Below the pieces are notes generated by a model. It searched no databases, had not been told where the DNA came from, and saw only the letters and a program-made list of their open reading frames with translations. From NCBI RefSeq assembly GCF_016745425.1, contig NZ_JAERVK010000003.1:186001-250000 (forward strand): a stretch of DNA of 64,000 bases, given 5' to 3'. Positions 1 through 10,633 of the stretch are shown piece after piece. The DNA comes from Candidatus Methylomicrobium oryzae (lineage in GTDB: Bacteria > Pseudomonadota > Gammaproteobacteria > Methylococcales > Methylomonadaceae). The first letter of the stretch is position 1. Each line of letters opens with the position of its first letter. Made by a program: the position numbers and the translations under genes.

Positions 1-3000
1 AGCCGGAATCGCGCCGCCGAACAGCGGGCTGGCCGTCCGGTATGCTTCCCGGACCTGTTCGATCTGCCGGCGCGCCAGTTCGACCGACAATTCCTCGATC
101 ATTTCTTTGCGGTCCATCGCTTTTTGCAGGAAAACCGCCGACTGGGTCTTGTTCAGCCACAAGGGCAGTGCGAATTTGAAATGTTCGCGTTCGTTCGCCC
201 AATTGTTCAGCAGGTTTTTGGCCTTGCTCGAATTCGCGTAGTCGGCATGCTGTTCCAGCATAGAGAGCACGAACTGCTCATGGGCGCGCGCGACATCGCT
301 GTCCTCGCTCAAGCGGCGCAGCTCTACGGACGATTTGTCGTACAGGTTTTCGAGCCGGTTTTCCGGGTCGTACTGGTAGGCGTTGCCGCCGGACATCCCG
401 TTGCAGAAGCCTTTTCCGAAACCGCCGATGTTCAGCACTGCACCGTTGGTCATGTATTCGCAGCCGAAATCGCCGACGCCTTCGACGACCGCCATCGCCC
501 CCGAGTTGCGCACCGCGAAACGGTCGCCAGCCTCGCCGTTGATGAAGGCCTTGCCACCGGTCGCGCCGAACAGCGCGAAATTGCCGATCAGCACATTGTT
601 GCCGGGCGTTTTGACGCCGCCGCCGGGCGATTCGACAATCAACAGGCCGCCGCACATCGATTTGCCGACACCGTCGTTGCAGGTGCCGAGATGTTCCATC
701 CGCATTCCGTCATTCAGGAACGCGGCATAGCTTTGGCCGGCCGAGCCGGTGGTGCGGATCACGACGGTCTCGGGCGCCAGATAACGGCGGCCCTCGGCGC
801 GGTGGCCCTTACTGTGGTTCAGGTAGATCGGCTTGGCTTTCGCGATCTGCTGTTCGGTCAGTTCATAAGCGAGCATCCGCTCGATATCGATCGCGGTCTG
901 GCCGCCGACGGTCTTGTGCCGGTTATTCAGCTTGAACTCGCTGCCTTCGATCACGACCTGGGGCTGGCCTTTTTCGATCAGTTCGGCCTTTACCTTTTCG
1001 ATGATCTTGTCGTCGATGGCGAAATTCGCTTCGAGATAGATCGGGTTGGCGATCTTGACTACATCGATATACGCCAACATCTTGCGCAGGTCGACCTGAC
1101 CGATCAGCGACGGATGCTCGATCAGGTGCAAGAGGTCGGTCTGGCCGCGGATTTCCGCGAGGCTCTTGTAGCCGAGTACGGCCAGGATTTCGCGAACTTC
1201 ATGCGCGAGGTTCATCAGGTACTGCGCCAATACGCGTGCGTCGCCCTTGAATTCTTCATGCACGGTGGTCAGGCCTGCGGGGCATTTCACGTTGCAGTTC
1301 TTCGCCATCACGCAGCGCAGCATCATCAGCGCGGTAGTGCCGAATTCGAATGAATCCGCGCCCAGAATCGCCGATTTGACGACGTCGAGGCCGCTTTGGT
1401 GCGCGCCGCTGCAGCGCAGAATCACCTTATCGCGCAGGCCGTTGACCGACAGCGCCTGATGCACTTCGGCAATCCCGATTTCGGGCGAGCGGCCGCTGTT
1501 TTTCAGACTGGTGACGGCTGCCGCGCCGGTGCCGCCGGTGTTGCCGGCGACATTGATCACGTCCGCGCCGGCCTTGGCAACGCCGACCGCGATTGTGCCG
1601 ATGCCTTCGGACGACACCAGCTTGACGCCGACCTTTACGCGGGCGGCTTTCGCATCGTGAATCAGTTGGCCTAAATCCTCGATCGAATAAGTGTCATGAT
1701 GCGGGGGAGGGCTGACCAGTTCGACCCGCGGCGTGCCGCCGCGCAGCGCCGCGATCTCGACCGAGACCTTCGGCGCCGGCAATTGGCCGCCTTCGCCCGG
1801 TTTTGCGCCCTGCGCGATCTTGATTTCGATCTCGCGCAGGTTCGGGTCGGCCAGATAGCCGGCCCAGACGCCGAAACGGCCGGAAGCGAACTGCTTGATG
1901 TTGCAGGACTTCAGCGTATTGAAGCGGTTCGAATGCTCGCCGCCTTCGCCGCAGTTACTCAAAGAACCCACGATGTTGAAGCCTTGCGCGACCGCTTCGT
2001 GCGCTTCGGCAAGCAAAGCGCCGTGGCTCATCGCGCCGGACGCGAGCGTCGGGGTGATTTCGTGCGCGGGCTGGACTTCGGCCAGCGCGATCGGCTCGCG
2101 GGCGGTCTGGATCTTGCTCAAATAGTCTGCGAACAGGCTGTCCGCCTCTTCCACTTTCAACGCCAGCGCATCGCCTTCGACCGCGGCGGTAAAAGCGCTA
2201 CCAGCGAAGCGGGTCTTGAAGTGCTCGGCCAGCTGCTCCAGGCGCGCTTTCGAAGCATTCGATGTCAATTTGACGGCAAAAGCGTTTTCGCCGGTCTTGC
2301 TGACATCCAGGCCGCGGACCAGATAATTGATGTTGCCGCGCAGATTTTGCTTGCCCAGGATCCGGTCGAAATCCCGAGCGTTTTCTGCCTGCGTCACATC
2401 GGCCGGAAAATCCATGATGTCGCGCAACGCGGCCGGCCGCGATTCGCGTTCCAGATACAGGTTCTTCGTGAAGCTGCGGTAGGCGGGCGTAATGCCGAAA
2501 TTGTCGATCTGTTCGGGCGTGCGTTTGGTATAGCCGAAATCGGTATAGGCCGTATCGGAAGCTTCCGGCGATTTATCCTGCGGAATGTACAGGATCGGCT
2601 CGTCGGTCATGTTGATGTATTCGCGCACCGCGGTGTTGCCGTACGAGTGGCCGGCACCGTCCTGGCGCTCCTTGAACAGACCCAGGAACGGAATATCCTT
2701 TTCTTCCTTTACGCCCAACGCCATTCGGTGCCATTCGGCCGCGCTGGAGGCGATGTCGGCAAAGCGCGCACCGCCGACCGACGAATGAATGTTCGGGAAG
2801 TAAGGCGCCAGTTTCGGCTCCTCGGTATCGATATAATTCGATTCGAAAAATTCGCCGCCGATGTAGCTTTCGGCCGTACACAGGCCGAATTTGCCCATTG
2901 TCTTCATCAGCGATTTTTCGACGCCTTTCTGGAATTTGTCGAGCGCTTTTTGATAGTCGGCCGCTACGAAATCGGTGATGACGCGGTTATGCACGCTGAT

Positions 3001-5049
3001 CGGGCAGATCGCGGAGGCGCCGAAGCCCAGGATCGTCGCGATGTCGTGCGGACTCGCAGCCTGGCCGGTTTCGGCGATCAGCGAGGAGTTGAAGCGCAGG
3101 CCCATTTTGACCAAATGCTGGTTGGCGGCGGCAACCATCAGCAGCGCCGGAATCGCCGCCATTTCGCGGCTGATCTTCATGTCGCTCAGGATGACGATGC
3201 CGACATTGTTGCGGGCGGCCTGTTCGACCTGGGCGCAGACGTCCAGCAGCGCCGCTTCGAGCGCGTCTTCGTTAAGCTTTGCGTCGTCAAAATTCGGCCG
3301 GTACAGCATGTCCAGCGTGACCGTGCTGACCTGGGCCTGGCGGCGGATCTGTTCGAGCTGGGTACGCTGCAGGATCGGCGAATCGATCACCAGTTGCTTG
3401 CTGTATTCATCCGAGAAGGTCGGCTTCGCGCCCAACGCGACGCGCAGCGTCATGCCGTCGCTTTCGCGGATCGAATCGAGCGGAGGGTTGGTCACCTGCG
3501 CAAAACGCTGGCTGAAATAGCGCGACATGCCGCCTTCCGCGCTCGACAGCGCGTTCGGTGCAAGGCCGTAGCCCATCGCGGAGACCTTTTCGGCGCCAGT
3601 CTGCAAAATCGGGTCAAGCAGGAACTTGAAGCTTTCCTGGTTTAGCGAGTAGGCCGTATGGCGCTGATCGAAATTGAATTCGTGGTCGTTGCTCAGTTCG
3701 GACAGATCGACCTTCGGCAGTTCGTCCAAGTGCAGGCTGCGCTGGTTCAGCAGGGTCCGGTAATCCTTTTCCTTCGCGAGCCGCTCCATCACTTGATGGC
3801 TGTCGTATTTTTCGCCGGTGCTGTGGTCGAAATAAAGCATGCCGCCGGCCTCGATCCGGCCGCGGGTCAGCACTTCCTTCGGCGGGAAGTCGATCTGGCC
3901 GGCTTCGGACATCACGGCCAGGTATTCCTTGGTTTCGACCGAGCGCAGAGGGCGCAGGCCCAGGCGGTCCAGGCGCGCGCCGACGCGGATGCCGTCGTTG
4001 AAGATCAGCGCGGCGGGGCCGTCGTTCTTTTCTTCGTAGAGGCTGAAGTATTCAAGCATCGCGCGCACTTCCGGCGACAGGGTCGTATCGTTTTCCCAGG
4101 CCGGCGGCATCATCGCGAGCACTGCGGTCACGATGTCCAGGTCGTCTTCGTTGATCCGCCGGGTCAAGGTCTGATCCAGGCGGCCGGAGTCGGACTGGCC
4201 GCACGGAAAGCAGATGTGCTTGTTGTGCTGGCGCGCGATTGCGTTTTCGCTGAGCCGGTTCTTCTTGTCGGTATTCAGTTCGCCGTTGTGCGCCATGTAG
4301 CGGAACGGCTGCGCCATCATCGTCGCCGGCGCGGTATTGGTCGAAAACCGGGTGTGGAAAAACAGCGTGTTGACTTCGTGGTCGGGATCGTAGAGATCCA
4401 TGAAATACGGGATCACTTCGAACGAATTCAGCCGCCCCTTGTAAACCTGAGTGCGGGAGCTCATCGACAGCGGATAAAAGCCGTTCAGCTCCGGGCGTGT
4501 AAAGCCTTCCTTTTCGAGATCCAGCAGAGCTGCCTGAATATACTTTTCGTACTCGTCATGACTGGCCGACTCCAAATGCTCGGGGCGGCCGAATACGACC
4601 TGCTTGATCGGCTGCTGGGCCTTGACCGCGGCTTCGTTCAGAACCGCGTTGTCGACCGGCACGTTACGCCATAAGATAATCGGCAGTTTTGCCTCTCTAA
4701 AATGGCGCTCGATCAGTTCCGTGGTGACCGAGTCGTAGTGATCGTGATCTTCCGGAAAAAAGAAATTCGCAACGCCGAACCGGCCGAGCTCCAGGTCATT
4801 CAAACCGGTAATCTTTCGGAAGAGTTTCAGCGACAAGTCGATATTGACTCCGGCGCCGTCGCCGACTCCTTCCGAACTCATACCCCCCCGATGCGGGATC
4901 GTACACAGCGCCTCATGCGTTTTGACTAAAATGTCGTGCGTCTGTATGCTTTGCTTATGGGTGATGAAACCCACGCCGCAGCTGTCCTGGGATAAATCGG
5001 CATCGTAGAGTAAGGGTTGCAGGTCGCTCATTCGGGAATTGTTGTTCAT
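1..5049 (-). CDS. gltB: Glutamate synthase large subunit (GltB-like), 3' end beyond window
   Basis: Would make glutamate from glutamine and 2-oxoglutarate in ammonia assimilation. The minus frame is open for 1683 codons from ATG 5049, preceded by AGGACGGG, and leaves the window at base 1. Residues 24-27 (Cys-Gly-Val-Gly) begin the class II glutamine amidotransferase domain, so a 23-residue propeptide would be cleaved to free Cys24. Further on come the FMN domain (GAKPGEGGQLP, SPPPHHDTYSIEDL), an iron-sulfur cysteine cluster near plus position 1300, and the C-terminal GXGXG domain (RFAVRNSGA, GCEYMT). It is longer than the usual 1500 residues, with an apparent insertion before the FMN domain. 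The cluster cysteines are spaced C-x5-C-x3-C, where standard enzymes have C-x5-C-x4-C. It may therefore be a divergent glutamate synthase subfamily. Whether gltD follows cannot be seen. Confidence 0.88.
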   Translation of the reverse strand, partial: MNNNSRMSDLQPLLYDADLSQDSCGVGFITHKQSIQTHDILVKTHEALCTIPHRGGMSSEGVGDGAGVNIDLSLKLFRKITGLNDLELGRFGVANFFFPEDHDHYDSVTTELIERHFREAKLPIILWRNVPVDNAVLNEAAVKAQQPIKQVVFGRPEHLESASHDEYEKYIQAALLDLEKEGFTRPELNGFYPLSMSSRTQVYKGRLNSFEVIPYFMDLYDPDHEVNTLFFHTRFSTNTAPATMMAQPFRYMAHNGELNTDKKNRLSENAIARQHNKHICFPCGQSDSGRLDQTLTRRINEDDLDIVTAVLAMMPPAWENDTTLSPEVRAMLEYFSLYEEKNDGPAALIFNDGIRVGARLDRLGLRPLRSVETKEYLAVMSEAGQIDFPPKEVLTRGRIEAGGMLYFDHSTGEKYDSHQVMERLAKEKDYRTLLNQRSLHLDELPKVDLSELSNDHEFNFDQRHTAYSLNQESFKFLLDPILQTGAEKVSAMGYGLAPNALSSAEGGMSRYFSQRFAQVTNPPLDSIRESDGMTLRVALGAKPTFSDEYSKQLVIDSPILQRTQLEQIRRQAQVSTVTLDMLYRPNFDDAKLNEDALEAALLDVCAQVEQAARNNVGIVILSDMKISREMAAIPALLMVAAANQHLVKMGLRFNSSLIAETGQAASPHDIATILGFGASAICPISVHNRVITDFVAADYQKALDKFQKGVEKSLMKTMGKFGLCTAESYIGGEFFESNYIDTEEPKLAPYFPNIHSSVGGARFADIASSAAEWHRMALGVKEEKDIPFLGLFKERQDGAGHSYGNTAVREYINMTDEPILYIPQDKSPEASDTAYTDFGYTKRTPEQIDNFGITPAYRSFTKNLYLERESRPAALRDIMDFPADVTQAENARDFDRILGKQNLRGNINYLVRGLDVSKTGENAFAVKLTSNASKARLEQLAEHFKTRFAGSAFTAAVEGDALALKVEEADSLFADYLSKIQTAREPIALAEVQPAHEITPTLASGAMSHGALLAEAHEAVAQGFNIVGSLSNCGEGGEHSNRFNTLKSCNIKQFASGRFGVWAGYLADPNLREIEIKIAQGAKPGEGGQLPAPKVSVEIAALRGGTPRVELVSPPPHHDTYSIEDLGQLIHDAKAARVKVGVKLVSSEGIGTIAVGVAKAGADVINVAGNTGGTGAAAVTSLKNSGRSPEIGIAEVHQALSVNGLRDKVILRCSGAHQSGLDVVKSAILGADSFEFGTTALMMLRCVMAKNCNVKCPAGLTTVHEEFKGDARVLAQYLMNLAHEVREILAVLGYKSLAEIRGQTDLLHLIEHPSLIGQVDLRKMLAYIDVVKIANPIYLEANFAIDDKIIEKVKAELIEKGQPQVVIEGSEFKLNNRHKTVGGQTAIDIERMLAYELTEQQIAKAKPIYLNHSKGHRAEGRRYLAPETVVIRTTGSAGQSYAAFLNDGMRMEHLGTCNDGVGKSMCGGLLIVESPGGGVKTPGNNVLIGNFALFGATGGKAFINGEAGDRFAVRNSGAMAVVEGVGDFGCEYMTNGAVLNIGGFGKGFCNGMSGGNAYQYDPENRLENLYDKSSVELRRLSEDSDVARAHEQFVLSMLEQHADYANSSKAKNLLNNWANEREHFKFALPLWLNKTQSAVFLQKAMDRKEMIEELSVELARRQIEQVREAYRTASPLFGGAIPA

Positions 5050-5481
5050 AGTTCAGCCCGTCCTAATTATGCCGCGCCGGCGGCCATAATTGATCGTTTT
5101 ATTTCAATGCGTGATAGAGTAAGCCGGGCGAAAGCCGGCGCATTGAGTCCGTTACGATATTTTCTTTGCTAAAGAAATTCATTTAGTGAAACCCGCCAAT
5201 GCTAACAGATTTGTCCGAGTTTGTCATGAGTTACTCGAACTCTAGAAGGGATCGGAAGGCCGTCGAATCGTTTGCGATAGAGGGTGTTATCGTTACGGTT
5301 TTTGTTGCTTATATCACCTAATCGTGCGCTTGTCGAGCGGGGAATCGGCTCTGTATTCGGATATAAAATATTTATTGGACAAGGGCTTAATGGCACTGTA
5401 AAGTCGGGTTGAACAGGGCGGGAAAACGTTTTGAGCCACGTTCGGACGCGGTTTATTAGGCATACAGTACTTTTCGGAAAC
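5050..5481. promoter_or_regulatory. Divergent intergenic region gltB / ubiF-like with inverted repeats
   Basis: This 432-base gap separates two divergent genes and should hold both promoters. Two inverted repeats are visible. At 5064-5091, AATTATG-CCGC faces GCGGCCATAATT with one bulge, and falls in the probable gltB leader. At 5161-5177, TTTCTTT faces AAAGAAA across three bases. No convincing -35/-10 pair was found, and the antisense reading frame crossing the region looks non-coding. Confidence 0.4.
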
Positions 5482-6699
5482 ATGAAAGAAGATTTTGACG
5501 TGGTGGTTGTCGGCGGCGGTATGGTCGGTGCGGCGGTCGGTTGCGGATTAGGCGGCAGCCGCCTGAAAATTGCGGTGATCGAGAGCGCGCCGCCCGAACC
5601 TTTCTCGCCGGAACAGCCGCACGATTTGCGTGTTTCGGCGCTCAGCATCGCCTCGAAAAATATCCTGGCGGCGGTCGGCGCCTGGCAAGGCGTCGAAAGT
5701 CGCCGGTTTTGTCCCTTCAGGCGGATGCGGGTCTGGGAAACGGCGGGAGATACCGAGTTCCGCAGCGACGACATCGGAGAGCGCGAGCTGGGCTATATCG
5801 TCGAAAATCGAATTACCCAATCGGCGCTGCTGGAGCGTCTGCAGGCGTTTGCCAATGTCGAGATCATTTACCGTGTCGACGTGAAAAAAATCCGTTACCA
5901 GCCCGGCAAGGCGTCCGAGCTCGAACTTGCGGACGGGCGCGTGTTGTCGGCCAGGGTGCTGGTCGCGGCCGACGGCGGCCAGTCCAGAGTCAGGCAAACG
6001 GTGGGCCTCGGGGTAACCGGCTGGGATTATCAACAGCATGCGCTGGTGATCTATGTCGAAACAGCTTATGGGCAGCAGGATATTACCTGGCAGCGCTTCG
6101 TGCCGAGCGGACCGCAGGCTTTTCTGCCCCTGGCCGGGCATTACGGATCCATCGTCTGGTACAACTCTCCCGATCAGGTCAACCGTTTAAAAGCGTTATC
6201 CGACGAGGACCTGTTGAGGGAATTGCAGACCGCTTTCCCCGATTGCCTCGGCAAGCTCAACAAAGTGCTGGGGCGGGCCAGCTTTCCGTTGAAGCGCCAG
6301 CACGCGCAGCATTATGTCAAGCCCGGCGTCGCGCTGGTCGGAGACGCGGCGCACATGATCAATCCATTGGCCGGGCAGGGCGTCAATATCGGTTTTCTCG
6401 ATGCGGCTGCGCTTGCCGAAGTGCTGCTCGATGCCGATAAAAAGGGCGAGGACATCGCCGATGCCGCCGTATTAAAGCGCTACGAAAAAATGCGCCGGAA
6501 CGAAAATCTGAAAATGATGACCGTGATGGACGCGTTTTACCGGGTCTTCAGCAACGATCTGCCGCCGGTCAAATTTTTGCGTAATCTCGGCCTGGGATTG
6601 GCCGAACGGATCTTGCCGGCAAAGAATTTGGTGATGCGCAGCGCGATGGGAATTACGGGCGATCTTCCCAGGCTGGCGCGCGGCGAGCCGCTCATCTAA
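5482..6699 (+). CDS. FAD-dependent ubiquinone-biosynthesis hydroxylase, UbiF-like
   Basis: A flavoprotein aromatic hydroxylase of the UbiH/UbiF/UbiI family, which adds ring hydroxyls during ubiquinone synthesis at the inner membrane. ATG 5482 is preferred over an upstream in-frame start at 5431, because the dinucleotide-binding motif GGGMVG (residues 11-16) then lies at the usual N-terminal place. The family's second DG motif is at residues 164-165, and the GDAAH...NPLAGQG flavin motif starts at residue 287. The 405-residue length is normal. The segment TWQRFVPSGPQAFLPL and the C-terminal NDLPPVKFLRNLGL resemble E. coli UbiF most closely, suggesting the C6 (demethoxyubiquinol) step. UbiI or UbiH specificity cannot be excluded. 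It stands alone, divergent from gltB. Confidence 0.85.
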   Translation: MKEDFDVVVVGGGMVGAAVGCGLGGSRLKIAVIESAPPEPFSPEQPHDLRVSALSIASKNILAAVGAWQGVESRRFCPFRRMRVWETAGDTEFRSDDIGERELGYIVENRITQSALLERLQAFANVEIIYRVDVKKIRYQPGKASELELADGRVLSARVLVAADGGQSRVRQTVGLGVTGWDYQQHALVIYVETAYGQQDITWQRFVPSGPQAFLPLAGHYGSIVWYNSPDQVNRLKALSDEDLLRELQTAFPDCLGKLNKVLGRASFPLKRQHAQHYVKPGVALVGDAAHMINPLAGQGVNIGFLDAAALAEVLLDADKKGEDIADAAVLKRYEKMRRNENLKMMTVMDAFYRVFSNDLPPVKFLRNLGLGLAERILPAKNLVMRSAMGITGDLPRLARGEPLI

Positions 6700-6838
6700 T
6701 TTCTGGCCGGTATGATCCCGCTTTGCGCGGGGGCTGCCGTTTGCGGCGCTCCGCCGGGGCAGGCCGGCTTGTGCCTATTTTTTCATTTGCTTGCTAAATT
6801 TCAAACGATATACCTTATTCATGCGTCCTGAGGAACTC

Positions 6839-8026
6839 ATGCTGCTGATCATAAACGTTGGCAGCGCCACGATCAAAAGCCGGCTGTTCGATTCGAGTTT
6901 GCGGGAGATCGCGCGAATGAATGCCGATTACGGAAACGGCGGCGGCATTCGGTTGAAAGGCCGGGATAGTCAGGGAAGAGACATCGAGCGGCATATTCCC
7001 GAAAACGGCACGGCCCGGCAATCCTTGTCCGCAGTTTTCGACGAGTGGCGGAAACAACTTTCGAGCCTGCAAGCCCCCTTAAAAGCGATCGGCCATCGGA
7101 TCGTGCACGGAGGCGGCGACTTTGCTTCGGCGACTCGGCTGACTTCCGAGGTGTCGGCCCGTCTTGCGGAGCTGGATGCTTATGCGCCCCTGCATAATCC
7201 GCTGAACCGACTCGGCGTTTCAATGGCGGAGGCCGCGTTTCCGGAAGTTCCGCAGTATGCGGTCTTCGATACGGCTTTCCATCGGCAAATGCCTGAATAT
7301 GCGAGCCGCTATCCTATTCCTTCCGAATTGTCGAGCAATGTCGAGTTTCGCCGCTTCGGTTTTCACGGCATCTCTTGCCAATACAGCGTTTCGAGGGCCG
7401 CTGCGCTATTGGCGAAGGACCGCTCCAATATCAATTGCCTCATTTTGCATTTGGGCGGAGGCGCCAGTGCGACTGCGGTACTCGGCGGCAGAGGCGTCGA
7501 TACTTCGATGGGGTTCTCGCCGACCGAAGGTCTGATGATGGCCACCCGCTGCGGCGATATCGATCCGATGATTCCGATGGTTTTGCTCAGAGAAGGCTGG
7601 ACTGCCGACCGCTTAGACCGCTTGCTTAACCGCGAAAGCGGCCTGTTGGGAGTCTGCGGCGCGGGCGACATGCGAGAGGTCTTGCGATTGGCCGAAAGCG
7701 GCGCTGAGCAGGCCAGGTTGGCCGTCGACATTTATTGCTATCGAATCAGAAAATATATCGGGGCGTTCTGCGCGGTGCTCGGCGAAATCGATGCGCTGAT
7801 CTTCACCGGCGGCGTCGGCGAGCATGCGCCTTTGATCCGGCAAAAAATTGTCGAAGGGCTCGACCGGCTCGGTTTCGCGATCGACGTTGCAGCCAACTTG
7901 CAGAACTCGGAACATGACCGGGATATCGGCAGTCCCAGCAAAAAGTCGCGCATTCTGGTTATCCCTGCCGAGGAGGAGCGCGAGATTGCGGCGCAGATTT
8001 TAAACTGTTTGGCATATCGATCTTAA
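6839..8026 (+). CDS. ackA: Acetate kinase
   Basis: Converts acetyl phosphate and ADP to acetate and ATP, or the reverse. ATG 6839 has GAGGA five bases upstream and gives 395 residues, matching the family length near 400; two upstream in-frame ATGs (6791, 6821) lack this. The N-terminal phosphate-binding turn reads NVGSATIK rather than the usual NAGSSSLK. RFGFHG carries the probable catalytic His176, LHLGGGAS starts near residue 203, and FTGGVGEH is present near the C-terminus. The stop is 11 bases before phosphoketolase, so the two are almost certainly co-transcribed. AckA would then use the acetyl phosphate made by the next enzyme to generate ATP. Confidence 0.93.
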   Translation: MLLIINVGSATIKSRLFDSSLREIARMNADYGNGGGIRLKGRDSQGRDIERHIPENGTARQSLSAVFDEWRKQLSSLQAPLKAIGHRIVHGGGDFASATRLTSEVSARLAELDAYAPLHNPLNRLGVSMAEAAFPEVPQYAVFDTAFHRQMPEYASRYPIPSELSSNVEFRRFGFHGISCQYSVSRAAALLAKDRSNINCLILHLGGGASATAVLGGRGVDTSMGFSPTEGLMMATRCGDIDPMIPMVLLREGWTADRLDRLLNRESGLLGVCGAGDMREVLRLAESGAEQARLAVDIYCYRIRKYIGAFCAVLGEIDALIFTGGVGEHAPLIRQKIVEGLDRLGFAIDVAANLQNSEHDRDIGSPSKKSRILVIPAEEEREIAAQILNCLAYRS

Positions 8027-8037
8027 GGAGAACAGGC

Positions 8038-10443
8038 GTGAAAACCCCTTCAGAACATGCAACGCTTTCCCCCGAAATGCAGAGCCGGATGGACGCCTAT
8101 TGGCGTGCGGCGAATTATCTGTCGGTCGGGCAAATCTATCTGCTCGACAATCCGCTGCTCGACGCGCCGTTGGCGCTCGAACACATCAAGCCGCGTTTGC
8201 TGGGGCATTGGGGTACGACGCCGGGATTGAATTTTATCCATGTCCACCTGAACCGCCTGATCAAGGCGCACGATCTGAACATGATCTTTATCTGCGGCCC
8301 GGGGCACGGCGGGCCGGCAATGGTCGCGAATGCCTGGCTGGAAGGCACTTACAGCGAGCGCTACCCGAACGTTTCGCTGGATCGGGAAGGCATGCGCGCT
8401 CTATTCAAGCAGTTTTCGTTTCCGGGCGGCGTGCCGAGCCATGTCGCGCCGGAGACGCCCGGTTCGATCCATGAAGGCGGCGAGCTCGGTTATGCCTTAT
8501 CGCATGCCTACGGCGCCGTATTCGACAATCCCGACCTGATCGCCTGCTGCGTGGTCGGCGACGGAGAAGCCGAAACGGGTCCTCTGGCGGCCTCCTGGCA
8601 TTCGAACAAGTTTCTGAATCCGGCGCGCGACGGGGCGGTGCTGCCGATTCTGCATTTGAACGGCTATAAGATCGCAAATCCGACGATTCTGAGCCGGATC
8701 GATCAGGACGAGCTGATCAAGCTCTTCGAAGGCTACGGCTATCGGCCTTATCTGGTCGAAGGCAGCGATCCGGCGGCGGTGCATCCGCGCATGGCCGAGA
8801 CGCTCGACCGGTGTCTGGACGAGATCCGGACGATACAGCAAACGGTACGCTCCGGCCAATCCTGGAGCCGCCCGAAGTGGCCGATGATTATCCTGCGTAC
8901 GCCGAAAGGCTGGACCGGCCCTGCGGCCGTAGACGGCAAGAAAACCGAGGATTTCTGGCGTTCGCACCAGGTGCCGCTGGCCAATCTGGCGGAGAATCCG
9001 GCGCACATCGAGGTGCTCGAACAATGGCTCCTGAGTTACCGTCCCGAAGAGCTCTTCGATGCGCAGGGGGCGCCGAAACCCGAGCTGCTGGAGCTTGCGC
9101 CGCGCGGCCCGCGTCGGATCAGCGATAATCCGCATGCGAACGGCGGCGTGCTGCTACGCGATCTGCGGCTGCCCGATTTTCGCGACTACGCGCTCGATGT
9201 ATCCGCTCCGGGCGCGATCGAAGCGGAAGCGACGCGGGTGATGGGCAAGTTTTTGCGCGATGTGATGAGGGGCAATCTCGAACAGCGCAATTTCCGGATT
9301 TTCGGTCCCGACGAAACGGCCTCGAACCGTTGGGATGCCGTTTTCGAGGCGACGCCAAGGGCTTGGGAGGAAAAAATCCTGCCGGAAGACACCGATTTGG
9401 CCCGCGACGGCAGGGTTATGGAGATTCTCAGCGAGCATACCTGCCAGGGTTGGCTGGAAGGCTATTTGCTGACCGGGCGCCACGGCTTTTTTTCCTGCTA
9501 CGAAGCGTTCATCCACATCGTCGATTCGATGTTCAACCAGCATGCGAAATGGCTGAAAACCTGCAACCGGATACCCTGGCGACGGCCAATTGCTTCATTG
9601 AATTATTTGCTGACTTCGCACGTCTGGCGCCAGGACCATAACGGCTTTTCACATCAGGATCCGGGGTTCATCGACCATGTCGTGAATAAGAAAGCCGAGG
9701 TCGTGCGTGTTTATTTTCCGCCCGATGCGAATACCCTGCTGTCGGTGACCGATCACGTGCTGCGCAGCCGCAACTACGTGAACGTGATTGTCGCCGGCAA
9801 GCAGCCGGCTCCGCAGTGGCTGACGATGGACCAAGCAATCAAGCACTGTCACGCCGGCATTGGTGTATGGGAATGGGCGAGCAACGACCTCGGTGAAGAA
9901 CCCGATGTGGTGATGGCCTGCGCAGGCGACGTGCCGACGCTGGAGACATTGGCGGCAGTCGACATACTGCGGACTCAAATCCCCGATTTGAAAATCCGGG
10001 TCGTCAATGTCGTCGATCTGATGAAGCTGCAGCCGTCGGGCGAGCATCCGCATGGGCTGTCCGACCGCGATTTCGAACAACTGTTCACTTCCGATAAGCC
10101 GATCGTGTTCGCTTACCACGGTTATCCCTGGCTGATTCACCGGCTGACTTACCGCCGCCCCAATCATGAGAATCTGCATGTGCGCGGCTATAAGGAAGAA
10201 GGCACGACTTCGACGCCTTTCGATATGGTCGTGATGAACGATGTCGATCGCTTCCATCTGGCGATCGATGTGATCGACAGAGTGCCTCGGTTAAAAGACC
10301 GGGCGGTTTATCTGAAACAATATTTCAAGGGCAAGCTGATAGATCACAAGCACTATATCCGGACCTACGGTGAGGACATGCCGGAGATCCGCGAATGGAA
10401 ATGGCCTGCGGAAACGGTGGGTTCGCATAGGCAAGCTGGTTAA
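8038..10443 (+). CDS. xfp: Xylulose-5-phosphate/fructose-6-phosphate phosphoketolase
   Basis: A thiamine-diphosphate enzyme cleaving xylulose 5-phosphate (and often fructose 6-phosphate) with phosphate to acetyl phosphate plus glyceraldehyde 3-phosphate or erythrose 4-phosphate. GTG 8038 is the start, with AAGGAG upstream. It gives 801 residues, typical for the family. Signature motifs are GPGHGGPA near residue 92, the TPP motif [10 protein letters not shown] from residue 174 to about NGYKIANP (208 on), SHQDPGF and HVRGYKEEG. It sits 11 bases after ackA. In methanotrophs this pair is known as a route from ribulose-monophosphate-cycle sugar phosphates to C2 units without loss of carbon as CO2. 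Whether it prefers the C5 or C6 substrate cannot be read here. Confidence 0.95.
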   Translation: MKTPSEHATLSPEMQSRMDAYWRAANYLSVGQIYLLDNPLLDAPLALEHIKPRLLGHWGTTPGLNFIHVHLNRLIKAHDLNMIFICGPGHGGPAMVANAWLEGTYSERYPNVSLDREGMRALFKQFSFPGGVPSHVAPETPGSIHEGGELGYALSHAYGAVFDNPDLIACCVVGDGEAETGPLAASWHSNKFLNPARDGAVLPILHLNGYKIANPTILSRIDQDELIKLFEGYGYRPYLVEGSDPAAVHPRMAETLDRCLDEIRTIQQTVRSGQSWSRPKWPMIILRTPKGWTGPAAVDGKKTEDFWRSHQVPLANLAENPAHIEVLEQWLLSYRPEELFDAQGAPKPELLELAPRGPRRISDNPHANGGVLLRDLRLPDFRDYALDVSAPGAIEAEATRVMGKFLRDVMRGNLEQRNFRIFGPDETASNRWDAVFEATPRAWEEKILPEDTDLARDGRVMEILSEHTCQGWLEGYLLTGRHGFFSCYEAFIHIVDSMFNQHAKWLKTCNRIPWRRPIASLNYLLTSHVWRQDHNGFSHQDPGFIDHVVNKKAEVVRVYFPPDANTLLSVTDHVLRSRNYVNVIVAGKQPAPQWLTMDQAIKHCHAGIGVWEWASNDLGEEPDVVMACAGDVPTLETLAAVDILRTQIPDLKIRVVNVVDLMKLQPSGEHPHGLSDRDFEQLFTSDKPIVFAYHGYPWLIHRLTYRRPNHENLHVRGYKEEGTTSTPFDMVVMNDVDRFHLAIDVIDRVPRLKDRAVYLKQYFKGKLIDHKHYIRTYGEDMPEIREWKWPAETVGSHRQAG

Positions 10444-10515
10444 GGCGTCCTTATGCGGCTAAGTCCATGTTCGAGTCCGGTAGGGCTGTTCAGTATCCGT
10501 TTAGAATTTGTTAGT

Positions 10516-10521
10516 ATAATT
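10516..10521 (+). promoter_or_regulatory. Possible -10 element for the OmpA-family lipoprotein
   Basis: A perfect TATAAT lies about 113 bases before the lipoprotein start in an AT-rich stretch after xfp. No good -35 hexamer is at 16-18 bases, so this rests on the -10 match alone. Confidence 0.3.
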
Positions 10522-10633
10522 ATTAAGAAACTTTTCGGAAATTAATGTCAAACCTGGCAAATTTTTTGAAAATACGTTTTATCGGCTTCAATATAACAAG
10601 GTCGTCCAATATTCACCCATGACCGAGGCAAAT

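Noticed and set aside
124-4929. Long plus-strand open frames (409, 649 and 338 codons) over the left 5 kb
   Set aside because: They are in register with, and antisense to, the uninterrupted glutamate synthase frame; their translations show no domains and are typical of GC-rich shadow frames.
5202-5774. A 190-codon minus-strand frame upstream of and inside the UbiF-like gene
   Set aside because: It has no ribosome site and is low-complexity (Ser/Pro/Thr/Arg); it overlaps the conserved FAD-binding start of the real gene.
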